DNA of 64,000 nucleotides, from the NCBI GenBank assembly GCA_001804865.1, contig MHBK01000043.1:289-64288 (forward strand), read 5' to 3'. Made by a program: the position numbers and the translations under genes. This DNA is from Lentisphaerae bacterium GWF2_57_35. Lineage in GTDB: Bacteria > Verrucomicrobiota > Kiritimatiellia > CAIQIC01 > GWF2-57-35. Positions 41,920 through 51,085 of this stretch are shown piece after piece (within the stretch, counting starts at the first letter, position 1; each line of letters starts with the position of its first letter). Under the pieces are notes generated by a model. The model worked only from the letters and a program-made list of their open reading frames with translations, was not told the origin of the DNA and made no database searches.

Positions 41920-43107
41920 ATGAGATGGATTAAATGGATTTGCACAACGTCGCTCCTGTTGGGGATGTTGCAGGTATCCGCACCTGCCAAAGAAGGAGCT
42001 CTACCGTTCCAGTTTAATAACCGGCTTCGCGTGGAATGGGATGACAATATTTATCAGGCAGGCACGGATCCTGATGGCGTCGAACACGACAAAACCTCCA
42101 GCCTAAAGGCAATCGAAGAAATTGAGTTTACGGTCAATTTCAATCTGGAGAACACGTTCGTCAGTCTGCGCTATCGTCCCTCGCTCGTATACTGGGAAAA
42201 ACGCGACGACGATCATTGGGATTTCAACCATGATGTGGACTTTGTCTTCAATCATTCGTTTTCACCCCGCTTGAGCCTGAGCTTGACGGACACCTTGCGC
42301 CGCGGCGAGCAGCCTGAATTGGTCGATGGCGACTTGGTGGTGCGCGAAGAAGACGATTTCTACTACAACTTGGCCGTTTTGGGCTTGGGTTATATCATTG
42401 CCCCTCAGACGCGTGTGGATGTGGAAGGCCGCAATACCTTGCTTCGTTACGACGATTCCGTGACCTCTGCAAACGAAGATTATATAATTTGGGCTGGCGG
42501 CTTGACCTTGCGTCAACGCGTCATGCCTAAGACGACGGTTTTGGGGCAAGGCCGCTACGAAGATGTCAGCTACGACGGTGCGGATCGCGGTTCCAAGAGC
42601 GTCTATCTGGCTCTCGGCGCCGAGCAAAATTTCAGTCCGAATTTGTTGGGCAGCGCGCGCGGCGGTTATCAGCGCAAGATGTTCAATGACGACGATCTGA
42701 GCAGCGAGAGTTCTCCGTATGGAGATCTTTCGGTGACCTTCCTGCCCTCCCCGGCCACGCGGTTGACGGGCGGCGCGAAGTACTCGCTCTTTGAAGCGAA
42801 TATTTATCCCTATGCCAGCCAGAAACAGGCCCAGATGTACCTGAGCTTGGCTTATGACGTGACGGCTCGCTTAGCCTGGTATCTCACGGGCAGTTATACC
42901 TACAGCGATTACGACCAGGACACGGCCGTCGATGTGACGACCCGGGATGGCGTGGAAAATATTTATCAAGCCAGCACACGGGCCACCTACAAACTCAACC
43001 GCAATAACTGGCTCGAAGCCGGTTATCAATTCGTGGATTTTGACAGCGATTTGCGCGAGTCCTATAAACGGAATCGTGTGGATGTCGGCTGGAAAATCCA
43101 GCTGTAA
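41920..43107 (+). CDS. Outer-membrane beta-barrel protein (BBP2-like), polysaccharide locus
   Basis: A 395-residue protein with a signal peptide (WICTTSLLLGMLQVSAPAK) followed by repeated amphipathic strands separated by Asp-rich turns, for example LRVEWDDNIYQAGTDPDG, VSLRYRPSLVYWEKRDDD and YLTGSYTYSDYDQDT, and ending in an aromatic/hydrophobic strand VDVGWKIQL. About 16-18 strands can be counted by eye. Similar 'putative beta-barrel porin 2' proteins accompany exopolysaccharide genes and are thought to help pass polymer through the outer membrane. It lies 46 bases after the Lys/Ala-rich gene and before a hairpin that may end or weaken the transcript. Confidence 0.75.
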   Translation: MRWIKWICTTSLLLGMLQVSAPAKEGALPFQFNNRLRVEWDDNIYQAGTDPDGVEHDKTSSLKAIEEIEFTVNFNLENTFVSLRYRPSLVYWEKRDDDHWDFNHDVDFVFNHSFSPRLSLSLTDTLRRGEQPELVDGDLVVREEDDFYYNLAVLGLGYIIAPQTRVDVEGRNTLLRYDDSVTSANEDYIIWAGGLTLRQRVMPKTTVLGQGRYEDVSYDGADRGSKSVYLALGAEQNFSPNLLGSARGGYQRKMFNDDDLSSESSPYGDLSVTFLPSPATRLTGGAKYSLFEANIYPYASQKQAQMYLSLAYDVTARLAWYLTGSYTYSDYDQDTAVDVTTRDGVENIYQASTRATYKLNRNNWLEAGYQFVDFDSDLRESYKRNRVDVGWKIQL

Positions 43108-43158
43108 GCGGACCGGCTTCCTGCCTGTCGCGGCTTCAGCTTATACATGATGGATGGA

Positions 43159-43189
43159 AACTAGTGAGGCGACCCGAGCCTCACTAGTT
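43159..43189 (+). terminator. Terminator-like or attenuator hairpin before the wzc-like gene
   Basis: AACTAGTGAGGC pairs with GCCTCACTAGTT over 12 bases around a 7-base loop, followed by ATTTTA. The T-run is short, so termination may be partial. It lies between the beta-barrel gene stop (43107) and the kinase gene start (43214), splitting the assembly genes into two expression levels. Confidence 0.6.
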
Positions 43190-43213
43190 ATTTTAGGATG
43201 TGGAGTTAAATTC

Positions 43214-45334
43214 ATGGCGGATTCGCAACAGGACACAGCTTTACACTTTCTGGATTATTGGCGCGTAATCAAATCCAGAAAAGAAATCGTGATGGCGGTT
43301 ACCCTCTTGATAGTTATTACGGGTGTCGCCGTCACGTTCATGCAACCCAAAAAATACAGCTCGACGGTGCGTATTCTCGTTCGCGAAGACTCGATGGACG
43401 TCGACGTGTTCGAACGGCAGATGATTCAGGGCTATAACCCGTTTTTTCTCCGCACGCAGGAACGAATTCTTAAATCGACGCCGTTGCTTTACGCGGTGAT
43501 CGACAATTTGAATCTTCAGGCTGTATGGGGACAGCAGTATAACGACGACAAAAGCCCCATCACGAAAGAAGATGCTCTGGCAACTCTCTCCAGCAGCATC
43601 AAAATTGAGCAGGATCGCGACACAAGCCTTATTAACATCTCTGTCACGCAGGAAGATCGGGAGTTAGCCGCCCGTATTGCCAACGAAATGGCCGCGGTTT
43701 ATCGCGAGCAACGGTTGGATGTGAAGCGCAGCGAATTACGGCGTGCGATTGAAGTTCTGGATAACGAGGTTCAGAAGCAGCAGGAAAAGGTGGATCAGGC
43801 GGAGAGCGAACTGGAGCGGATTCGGCAGGAGGTCGGCGTCAGTTTCCTTGGACAGGGTTTCCGTGCCGACAAAGTTCGCCTTCAGCAATTGGAAGCCGAT
43901 CGCATTGCCTCTCGCGTCGACATGTTGGTGCGTAAAGCGCGTTTGAACCAATTGGAGTCGCTGGAAGGCACAGAGCTGATGAACGCGTCGTCGTACGTCG
44001 TAATGGACCAATCCATTGCGAGCATTCGTCAGCAGTTGATCGACACGGAAGTGGCCCTGAAGCTCATGCTTGAAAACATGGGCGTCAATCATCCTGATGT
44101 GAAGCGCTTGCAGGCGGGCGTGGATGAGTTGAAGAAGAAACTCAATGAATCGCTGGTGGGACTCAAGATCGGCTTGAATGCGGATTATGAAGTGGCCAAG
44201 GCGAAGTTTGACGCGCTTGAAGCGGAGTTGCAGGCGGCCAAGCATAGCGACATTGAAGATGAAAAGAAGAAATTTTTGCCGTTCGATCGGGCTGAACGAA
44301 ACGTCATTATTCAGCGCGACATTTTGAATGCGTTGAGGGCTCGAATTACCCAGCAGGGGATTGAAGTGGAAGTGCCCCGCACGCCGGTGGAAGTCGTCGA
44401 ACCCGCCGAACCCGCCAATAAGCCGTCCAGCCCTCTAGTCATGCTGAATATCCTTCTCAGCATATTCCTGGGTTTTGGAGCCGGCATTGGGTTGGCCTAC
44501 TTCATCGAATATCTGGATACTTCGGTTCGGACCGTGGACGATGTGGAACAATTCCTGGGTCTTCCCGTGTTGGGCGTTATTCCGCAGAAAATCAGACCGC
44601 TTATTCATGAAGGTCCTGAGAGTCCTCACGGCGAGCCTTATCGGGTCTTGCGAACCAATATGCAGTTCTCGAATAAAGGCATACATGGCGGCGCCTTTGC
44701 GGTGATCAGCGGCGGTGTGGGCGAAGGCAAATCGACCACGTTGTTCAATCTGGCCTATACGTGCGCTCAACTGGGGTACAAGACGATCGTTGTAGATTCC
44801 GATTTGCGACGCCCTGTTCAGCATTCCATTCTTTCCATGTCCAATCGGATTGGTCTGACCAATGTGCTGATGAAGGATTCGACGTTGGAGGAATGCGTTA
44901 AGCCGACCATTGTTCCGAATCTTAGCTTTCTACCCAGTGGACGCTTGCCAAGATCGATGATGGGTATTATCGATTCACAGCGTATGAGGGAATTGGTCAA
45001 GGATCTGAAGTCGCGTTATGACTACGTCTTCTTCGATTCTCCTCCGATCATCGGCATAACAGACGCATCCATTTTAGCCAGCGAGGTGGACGGGGTGCTG
45101 TTGGTCGTGCAATATCGCAAATATCCCCGAGTCATTTCATCGCGAGCCAAACGCATGGTGGAAAATGTGGGCGGGAAGCTTTTGGGTGTCGTTTTGAATA
45201 ACATTAATATCATGCGGGACGATTATTATTATTACTATCACGCATCGTATACGCAGTATAATCCGGACGGTCAGGAGAAGGTGCCCGCTAAAACGATTGC
45301 GGCATCGGCGGATGGAAAAGATTCTCTGTTTTAA
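43214..45334 (+). CDS. Wzc-like polysaccharide co-polymerase and tyrosine autokinase
   Basis: A 706-residue inner-membrane protein. The N-terminal Wzz domain has a first helix (VMAVTLLIVITGVAVTFM) and a long periplasmic coiled coil (about 170-370). A second helix LVMLNILLSIFLGFGAGIGLAYF leads to the cytoplasmic kinase: Walker A SGGVGEGKSTT (Lys506), Walker A' VVDSDLRRP and Walker B YVFFDSPP. The C-terminal tail has a tyrosine cluster DDYYYYYHASYTQYNPDG, the site of autophosphorylation that controls chain length and export. ATG 43214 is preferred; a longer frame to 43154 runs through the hairpin. The Wza-like gene follows after 16 bases. Confidence 0.92.
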   Translation: MADSQQDTALHFLDYWRVIKSRKEIVMAVTLLIVITGVAVTFMQPKKYSSTVRILVREDSMDVDVFERQMIQGYNPFFLRTQERILKSTPLLYAVIDNLNLQAVWGQQYNDDKSPITKEDALATLSSSIKIEQDRDTSLINISVTQEDRELAARIANEMAAVYREQRLDVKRSELRRAIEVLDNEVQKQQEKVDQAESELERIRQEVGVSFLGQGFRADKVRLQQLEADRIASRVDMLVRKARLNQLESLEGTELMNASSYVVMDQSIASIRQQLIDTEVALKLMLENMGVNHPDVKRLQAGVDELKKKLNESLVGLKIGLNADYEVAKAKFDALEAELQAAKHSDIEDEKKKFLPFDRAERNVIIQRDILNALRARITQQGIEVEVPRTPVEVVEPAEPANKPSSPLVMLNILLSIFLGFGAGIGLAYFIEYLDTSVRTVDDVEQFLGLPVLGVIPQKIRPLIHEGPESPHGEPYRVLRTNMQFSNKGIHGGAFAVISGGVGEGKSTTLFNLAYTCAQLGYKTIVVDSDLRRPVQHSILSMSNRIGLTNVLMKDSTLEECVKPTIVPNLSFLPSGRLPRSMMGIIDSQRMRELVKDLKSRYDYVFFDSPPIIGITDASILASEVDGVLLVVQYRKYPRVISSRAKRMVENVGGKLLGVVLNNINIMRDDYYYYYHASYTQYNPDGQEKVPAKTIAASADGKDSLF

Positions 45335-45350
45335 AAAGGGATGGAGTGAG

Positions 45351-46160
45351 ATGCGCAATATTTTCTGTATGATGGCGGCATTGTTGTTCGCGGTGGGTTG
45401 TACCTCGTCTCGGCCTGGCCCTTATGTGATCCCACCGCCGAGGAACGCGCCGCCCAAGCCGTTGGTATTGCCGCCGGCTTCGCTTCAATTAACGCAAGCT
45501 TCAGGGAAGGCGACCAATGGTATGGTGCGTCCGCAATCGATGCCCTCGGCGCGTCTCTCTACGCCCGCAACGGTTCAAACTCAGCTTCAGACCGTGGCGG
45601 CCAAACCGGCAGCGACGCCTGCAACGATCAAACCTTCCGCTCCTCTCGCCATGCCCGTGGAGATCAAGTCGACCCGGGCGGCGTCGGTCTATTTGATCAA
45701 GCCGGGCGATCAGGTGGTGGTTTCGTTGCGTGGCATTCCGCAGGAACAGCAGATTGAAGATCAAGTGGATGAAATAGGTAAGATCAACCTGCCGTTTATC
45801 AATGAGGTGACAGCAGCCGGAAAGTCATCATCCGAACTGGAACGAGTGATTCGCCAGGCCTATATCGATCAGCAGATTTACAAGAATATCATGGTGAACG
45901 TGATTCTGCCTTCGCAGAGCTATTATGTCCGCGGGGAGGTTCGACAACCCGGACGCTTTCCGTTGGCCAGCGGGGTGACGCTGGTTCAAGCTCTTGCGGC
46001 CGCCGGCGGCTATACGGAATTTGCCAATGCCAAGAAGATCCAGCTGCTTAGAGGAAATAAGGCGGAGTATTATGACGCACGAAGTTTTGAGCAGCATCCT
46101 GAAAAAGACGTAGCGATTGAGGCGGGCGATGTGATCGTTGTGCATAGGAGCGTTTTCTAA
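45351..46160 (+). CDS. Wza-like polysaccharide export lipoprotein
   Basis: A 269-residue lipoprotein: signal peptide with lipobox AVGC (Cys17), a long Pro/Ala-rich spacer to about residue 105, then the poly-export domain (YLIKPGDQVVVSLRGIPQEQQIEDQVDEIGKINLPF) and one SLBB domain (VRGEVRQPGRFPLASGVTLVQALAAAGGYTEFA). Wza-type proteins form the outer-membrane exit channel for capsule or exopolysaccharide, working with the Wzc-like kinase encoded just before. It has only one clear SLBB unit, and its N-terminal spacer is longer than usual. The ATG at 45351 follows GGGATGGAG. Confidence 0.88.
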   Translation: MRNIFCMMAALLFAVGCTSSRPGPYVIPPPRNAPPKPLVLPPASLQLTQASGKATNGMVRPQSMPSARLSTPATVQTQLQTVAAKPAATPATIKPSAPLAMPVEIKSTRAASVYLIKPGDQVVVSLRGIPQEQQIEDQVDEIGKINLPFINEVTAAGKSSSELERVIRQAYIDQQIYKNIMVNVILPSQSYYVRGEVRQPGRFPLASGVTLVQALAAAGGYTEFANAKKIQLLRGNKAEYYDARSFEQHPEKDVAIEAGDVIVVHRSVF

Positions 46161-46161
46161 C

Positions 46162-48108
46162 TTGGCTGCTCCAGTCATCATTGCAGAAGAACGGGCTTCT
46201 CCTCGTCGCCGCCGTCATTTCACGAAACCCTTGTCTACAAGAAGATCTCTATACGATTGGACGGCCATGCTTTTAATGCTGGCTCCAGCCGCTGTTGGGA
46301 TTTATCTCTTTGGCGCCGTGCGGATGTGGTCAATCGGTCCCTTGATGATCTTGTCGTTCACGGGCTTGTTTCTTGTCGCCATAAGACCTCTATTCAATGA
46401 AGATCTTAGCCGTTGGGCGTTTTCACCGGGCACGATAGGCTGGATGCTTTTTTGGATATACGGCTGGTTGCTCATGCCCTTTGCCGAGGCGCCTTACGAT
46501 GCACGGATTGAGTTAATCAAGATGGGCTCCTGGTTCTTCTCTTATCTGGCGTGGACCGAAATGGCGCGTTATCAAAAACGCTGGAAGTTACTGTTGGGCA
46601 CCATGCTGTTTCTGGTTACCATGATTGCATGGTATGCCATTATTCAACATGCTCACGGTACGCGGATGGTTTTGAACTTGGAACGGCCCGATGTTTACGA
46701 GATGAGAGCCAGTGGCACATATTTTTGTCCCAATCACTTTGCTGCCTTGATGGAAATCGTTATGCCCGTAGCGCTCTGCTTGGTTTTTATGCGCGCGGCC
46801 GATGTCCCGCTCCGATTGTTGGCTGGATACAGTTTGATCGTGCTTCTGCCGGTCATGATTATAACGCAATCACGAAGCGGCTGGATTGGCGCTGTCGTTG
46901 GGTTGGGAGTCGCTTCGCTGCTAATGGCGTTGCGCAGAAGTAACAAACTATTCCTGTTGATGCTTGTGGTCATCCCCTTAATTATAGGCGGCGTTGGTGT
47001 GACGTTGTGGACTGTTTCGCCTATGGTTAGAACCCGTGTTGCGGGAGCCATGCTGACTTCCCCGGATCCTGCAGTTCAAGGGCGTTTCATGATGTGGAAG
47101 GACAGCATCCCTGCGGTTGAGGGCAAACCGGCGCTGGGTTGGGGCCCCGCATCGTTTCCCTGGGTATATCCGCGTTTCAAGAATCACTCGATGCAGCTTT
47201 TTTTTAACTTCCTTCATAATGAATCTTATCAGCTTGTTATGGAATACGGCTTAGTTGGGCTGGTGCTCTTTGCCGGCTTTGCCGTGTACACTTTGATTCG
47301 ATATATGCGGTTGTTGATATTGGCGGAGCATGATAAGGATGCGTTTCTCATCGCGGGGTTGTTGGGAGGAGTGGCCGGGAGTGTGGCGCATTCTATGTTC
47401 GATTATAATCTGCATATCTTTTCCAATGTGCATGTACTGGTTCTCGTCGCGGGCGTTGTATCGGCTGGATTATTCTCATCTGGAGATTTGAAGCTTGTAA
47501 CCGTTGCGCGGCCGTGGCGACTATGCGGGCAAGGCTTGGCGATCGCCATGACGGTAGTTTTGCTGTTGGCTTCTCTTCAGGTTTTCCTTTCCTACGGGCT
47601 GCACTATCTGGGGGAGGGGCGGCGCAATGCGTTCGATATGAATGGCGCTGTTAGGCGGTATGAGCTGGCGCGCCGGGTGGATCCGGGCAACTGGCGTCCT
47701 TGGTTGGGCATGGCCCACGTGCGACAGACTCAGGGTTTTTGGGACTTGGATTCGGCCAGTAAATCGAATTTGCAGACTCAGTCCTTGGCCTATTATGAAG
47801 AAGCCAATCGGAGGAATCCGTGCGACATGGAGGTCGTTTACGGGATGAGCAAGGCTTACCAGGCCTTGGGCGATCAGGAGAAGGCTTTAGCCTTGTTGCG
47901 CCAGACGACGGAATACGAAAAGAATCATCTTTTCTATGCAACCCGTTTAGGATTGCAACTGCGCAGGATGGGTCGCGATGAAGAAGCGTTGGATGTGTTT
48001 TCCCGTGCAGCCAATTATGGCGTGGCCAACGAGATGGCGGTGATGAATATTCATCTATTGCGGGATAAAATCGCCGCCAAAAACGACGCGGACGGCGCTC
48101 ATCAATGA
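46162..48108 (+). CDS. O-antigen ligase/polymerase-like membrane protein with C-terminal TPRs
   Basis: About 648 residues with 11-12 membrane helices. The Wzy_C/O-antigen ligase region includes SRSGWIGAVVGLGVASLL, a large periplasmic loop RFMMWKDSIPAVEGKPALGWGPASFPWVYPRF and HNESYQLVMEYGLVGLVLF, where the conserved Gly-x-Gly and His lie. The last ~140 residues look like three tetratricopeptide repeats (YEEANRRNPCDMEVVYGMSKAYQALGDQEKALALLRQ). It should polymerise or transfer the glycan. The start is uncertain: TTG 46162 comes right after the wza-like stop with TAGGAG before it, TTG 46138 overlaps that gene, and ATG 46267 would remove an Arg-rich N-terminus. Confidence 0.78.
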   Translation: MAAPVIIAEERASPRRRRHFTKPLSTRRSLYDWTAMLLMLAPAAVGIYLFGAVRMWSIGPLMILSFTGLFLVAIRPLFNEDLSRWAFSPGTIGWMLFWIYGWLLMPFAEAPYDARIELIKMGSWFFSYLAWTEMARYQKRWKLLLGTMLFLVTMIAWYAIIQHAHGTRMVLNLERPDVYEMRASGTYFCPNHFAALMEIVMPVALCLVFMRAADVPLRLLAGYSLIVLLPVMIITQSRSGWIGAVVGLGVASLLMALRRSNKLFLLMLVVIPLIIGGVGVTLWTVSPMVRTRVAGAMLTSPDPAVQGRFMMWKDSIPAVEGKPALGWGPASFPWVYPRFKNHSMQLFFNFLHNESYQLVMEYGLVGLVLFAGFAVYTLIRYMRLLILAEHDKDAFLIAGLLGGVAGSVAHSMFDYNLHIFSNVHVLVLVAGVVSAGLFSSGDLKLVTVARPWRLCGQGLAIAMTVVLLLASLQVFLSYGLHYLGEGRRNAFDMNGAVRRYELARRVDPGNWRPWLGMAHVRQTQGFWDLDSASKSNLQTQSLAYYEEANRRNPCDMEVVYGMSKAYQALGDQEKALALLRQTTEYEKNHLFYATRLGLQLRRMGRDEEALDVFSRAANYGVANEMAVMNIHLLRDKIAAKNDADGAHQ

Positions 48109-48167
48109 CTATCTTTGGGCTTTTATGATGGCTCCTGTTCAGGTAGCTTTCCCTTGAGGTGTACAAC

Positions 48168-48803
48168 ATGAATAAACGATTAACTGGACGGTTTGCAGCC
48201 TTTACCTTGATTGAATTACTGGTCGTCATTGCCATTATCGCGATTCTTGCCGGCTTGCTTCTGCCGGCGATCACCAAGTCCCGCGAACGAGGCCGCCAGC
48301 TTACCTGCATCTCCAACGTGAAGCAGATCATGGCCGGTATTTTCATGTACGCCACGGACAATCGGATGAAGATGCCGACGAATGCCGTCACCACTTTGGC
48401 GAGCAGCCGAATTTTGGAACCCTACCTCAAAGACACGAAGGTCTTCGAATGCCCCAGCGACCGGGGCAGCTCATGGCCTGCAGCAGCCTCGCATTGCTAT
48501 ACCGAGCGGGGCTCTAGTTATGCGTATGCCAATGGCATGGCTTCCAATGTCGCGCCGGGCATTGCGAGCGTGGGCGGTCAGAAAATCACCAGCCTGCCGG
48601 GGGATATGCCTTCGAAGAAAGCGGTTGTTTTTGAGCCGCCGCTGGGTTCCTCGGCCCCTTTCAATGGATTGACCAGCGCCTCGGATAAATGGCACAGCGA
48701 GACCAAAGCCAGCGTCATAGGGTTTGCGGATGGGCACTCGGAATTCATTACGCTTACCAATAACGTCAGCTCTTATAATCCCCAAGCTAATCCCTATCAC
48801 TAA
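48168..48803 (+). CDS. Type II secretion/type IV pilus-like pseudopilin
   Basis: A 211-residue protein with a prepilin signal: [26 protein letters not shown], where cleavage would occur before the Phe of FTLIE, then a helix ([28 protein letters not shown]) and a C-terminal globular part with [19 protein letters not shown]. This form (FTLIE leader plus a 'C-x3-K-Q-I ... Y-x3-N' neck and a 'GFADGH' box) is very abundant in Lentisphaerota, Verrucomicrobiota and Planctomycetota, where a genome can carry hundreds. It probably lies in a secretion pseudopilus. Its place between polysaccharide genes may be functional or accidental. Confidence 0.88.
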   Translation: MNKRLTGRFAAFTLIELLVVIAIIAILAGLLLPAITKSRERGRQLTCISNVKQIMAGIFMYATDNRMKMPTNAVTTLASSRILEPYLKDTKVFECPSDRGSSWPAAASHCYTERGSSYAYANGMASNVAPGIASVGGQKITSLPGDMPSKKAVVFEPPLGSSAPFNGLTSASDKWHSETKASVIGFADGHSEFITLTNNVSSYNPQANPYH

Positions 48804-48843
48804 GCCTTCACTATTTCCTTGGCGGGCGACGAAGTGTTTGCTA

Positions 48844-48863
48844 CGTTCAATACGAATTGAACG
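48844..48863. promoter_or_regulatory. Palindrome upstream of the GbsR/MarR-type regulator gene
   Basis: CGTTCAATACGAATTGAACG: eight-base arms around ACGA, 140 bases before the regulator start and 41 bases after the pseudopilin stop. It could be the operator of the regulator encoded at 49003 or a weak terminator of the pseudopilin transcript (TGTTTTCTCC follows). No second copy was noticed. Confidence 0.35.
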
Positions 48864-49002
48864 CATTATGTTTTCTCCTGTCTTCAGGCTTTTCGTTATC
48901 GGGAATTCACGGGGACGAAGTCTGCCGTAATTTTCTGCTTAGGCCTGCCGCCGGATCCCGTATTCGCAACGTCGACTGCTTCTTGAAACGAGGAGGCTCG
49001 AA

Positions 49003-49524
49003 ATGAAAACCAAAACCCTTGGGGACTCGCATTCTCTTGAGCAAATACGTCAACGGTTTGTGGAAGCCGCCGGGCATGTCACCCAATCGTTGGGCGCAGG
49101 CCGGGTGATCGGCCAGGTCTATGCCTACTTGTACTTCAGCCGGAAGCCGCAATCGCTGGACGATTTGACGAAGGTGCTGGAAATCAGCAAGGGCAGCGCC
49201 AGCATGTCGGTGCGGCAGCTTGAACAATGGGGCGCTTTACGGCAGGTATGGATCAAAGGCGATCGAAAAGACTACTACGAAGCCTTGGATTCGTTCGGTA
49301 AAATTCTGCGAAAAGCGTTGCTGGACCTGATCGGGCGTCGAATGGAAGTGGGCGATGGGCTGCTCGAGCAGGTTGAAGGCCTGCTGGAGGAAAAGGGGAC
49401 CTCCACACAGCCGACACAAGAAGACCTGGAATTTGTTCAGAAAAAAATTGCTTTGATTCGCGCTTTTCGTGATCGAACTCAGCGAATCTGGGACAGCTCC
49501 ATTCTGACGCTTTTGTTGAAATAA
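49003..49524 (+). CDS. GbsR/MarR-type winged-helix transcriptional regulator
   Basis: A 173-residue protein. The winged helix is at about 30-90: GRVIGQVYAYLYFSRKPQSLDDLTKVLEISKGSASMSVRQLEQWGALRQVW, where SKGSASMSVRQL is the recognition helix. It is the GbsR subgroup, in which the whole 'G-R-x-x-G-x-x-Y-x-x-L-Y-F' lead is conserved. The C-terminal half is helical and likely dimerises. It starts the sugar-building operon: its stop is one base from the next gene, and all following genes are close or overlapping. It may repress or activate that operon. A strong AGGAGG precedes the ATG. Confidence 0.85.
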   Translation: MKTKTLGDSHSLEQIRQRFVEAAGHVTQSLGAGRVIGQVYAYLYFSRKPQSLDDLTKVLEISKGSASMSVRQLEQWGALRQVWIKGDRKDYYEALDSFGKILRKALLDLIGRRMEVGDGLLEQVEGLLEEKGTSTQPTQEDLEFVQKKIALIRAFRDRTQRIWDSSILTLLLK

Positions 49525-49525
49525 C

Positions 49526-51085
49526 ATGCCGGATATTCGCACAGCGAAAAACGTGTCCGTCGAGCAGATGGAGGAGGGCTCCTATCCTTCCCTGGCGGCG
49601 GCTCCTTTTCATCCCTCCGAATCGTTTCCTGAACAGGGTCATCAAACGATCGCCTCTACGCCGAATTCCGTTTATGCCTTGGTGCGAAACGCTCTTGCAC
49701 ACATAGGGCTTGATGCGGCCCGCTTTGGAACAGCCGATTGGAACCCATTAGGCGATTTGGTCAAACCTGGCGCCCGCATCGTGCTTAAGCCAAACTGGGT
49801 CTTGCATCGAAATCAGGGCGAGGGCGGGTGGGAATGCCTGATTACACATCCGTCCGTTCTCCGCGCGGTTATCGACTATGCCATGCTGACCAAACCCACG
49901 GAAATTCTAATTGGCGATGCCCCTCTTCAAGGTTGTGATTTTCCTGCGCTTCTTTCATTGGGGTACCAAAAAGTTTTTGACTACGCGGTGGCGGCCGGGG
50001 CGCCGTTGCGAGTCGTCGATTTCCGGCGCACAACGTTGCAGCGGGCTGGGTTTGGGGTGGATGTGCGGGAGGGCGTCAAACCGCTGTCCGATTACTGCAC
50101 GATCGATCTGGCTGAACGGAGTTTGTTGGAGCCCATCTCGGCCGATGCGAAAAAATTTCGCGTCACGATGTACGATCCGCGGAAGATGATGGAAAATCAT
50201 CGGCCGGGGCGGCATCGGTATCTGGTGGCCCGGGATATTCTTCAAGCGAATTTGGTCATTAACTTGCCCAAGTTAAAGACGCATAAGAAATCGGGCATCA
50301 CGGGAGCCTTGAAGAATTTAGTGGGCATCAATGGAAACAAAGACTATCTCCCTCATCATCGAAAAGGCTGGCCGGCGGTGGGAGGCGATAATTATCCCTC
50401 GTTTTCCGTGCTTAAGGCTATGGCGGAAGGCGTGACGGATTTAGCCAACCGGCATCTTCATGACAAAGTTTTTTATCGATGGTGTCATCGGTTGGTTTAT
50501 GCGTTGTTGGTCTTGGACATGAAGCTGGGCGGCTCCGGCGACATTGAAGGAAGCTGGCATGGCAACGACACGATTTGGAGGACCTGCCTGGACCTGAATC
50601 GCCTGCTGCTGTATTCCGATGTGGAAGGTCTTTTCCATGAACAACCGCAACGCGCCTGCTTGACGCTGATCGACGCCGTTGTGGCTGGAGAGGGGGAAGG
50701 GCCTTTGAAACCTGAACCCCGGCGATTGGGGGCGATTGTCGGCGCCCTGAATCCGGCGGCCGCCGATTGGATTTCCGCCCTTCTACTGGGCTTCGAGCCC
50801 CGGAGAATTCCGATTGTATCTCAAGCTTTCATGCTCCAGGATATGCCGCTTGCTCTTTTCCCGTCGGAATTCATTGATTGCAGATGGAATGGCTGTTCGG
50901 TAACGGCAGAAACATTAAAGCAACGGATGACCTCGCCGTTCAAGGCATCTGTTGGATGGAGGCGCCATATTGAAGAAGGAGAAACGCCTGATGAAGAGGC
51001 CCCTTTGCCGAAGGATTTGATCCAGGGCCATAAAACCTATGATGAATTCAAGCAAACCCATAAGAAATCAAGGAGCCAGAAATGA
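49526..51085 (+). CDS. DUF362-domain protein in glycan operon
   Basis: A 519-residue protein. The DUF362 domain (about 70-290) is recognised by [44 protein letters not shown] and [36 protein letters not shown]. Many DUF362 proteins carry ferredoxin clusters, but none is seen here, and few cysteines are present. The C-terminal ~200 residues continue without a known domain. The biochemical role of DUF362 is not established. Its place between the regulator and the first aminotransferase, with a four-base overlap to the latter, implies a part in making or attaching the sugar. Confidence 0.75.
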   Translation: MPDIRTAKNVSVEQMEEGSYPSLAAAPFHPSESFPEQGHQTIASTPNSVYALVRNALAHIGLDAARFGTADWNPLGDLVKPGARIVLKPNWVLHRNQGEGGWECLITHPSVLRAVIDYAMLTKPTEILIGDAPLQGCDFPALLSLGYQKVFDYAVAAGAPLRVVDFRRTTLQRAGFGVDVREGVKPLSDYCTIDLAERSLLEPISADAKKFRVTMYDPRKMMENHRPGRHRYLVARDILQANLVINLPKLKTHKKSGITGALKNLVGINGNKDYLPHHRKGWPAVGGDNYPSFSVLKAMAEGVTDLANRHLHDKVFYRWCHRLVYALLVLDMKLGGSGDIEGSWHGNDTIWRTCLDLNRLLLYSDVEGLFHEQPQRACLTLIDAVVAGEGEGPLKPEPRRLGAIVGALNPAAADWISALLLGFEPRRIPIVSQAFMLQDMPLALFPSEFIDCRWNGCSVTAETLKQRMTSPFKASVGWRRHIEEGETPDEEAPLPKDLIQGHKTYDEFKQTHKKSRSQK

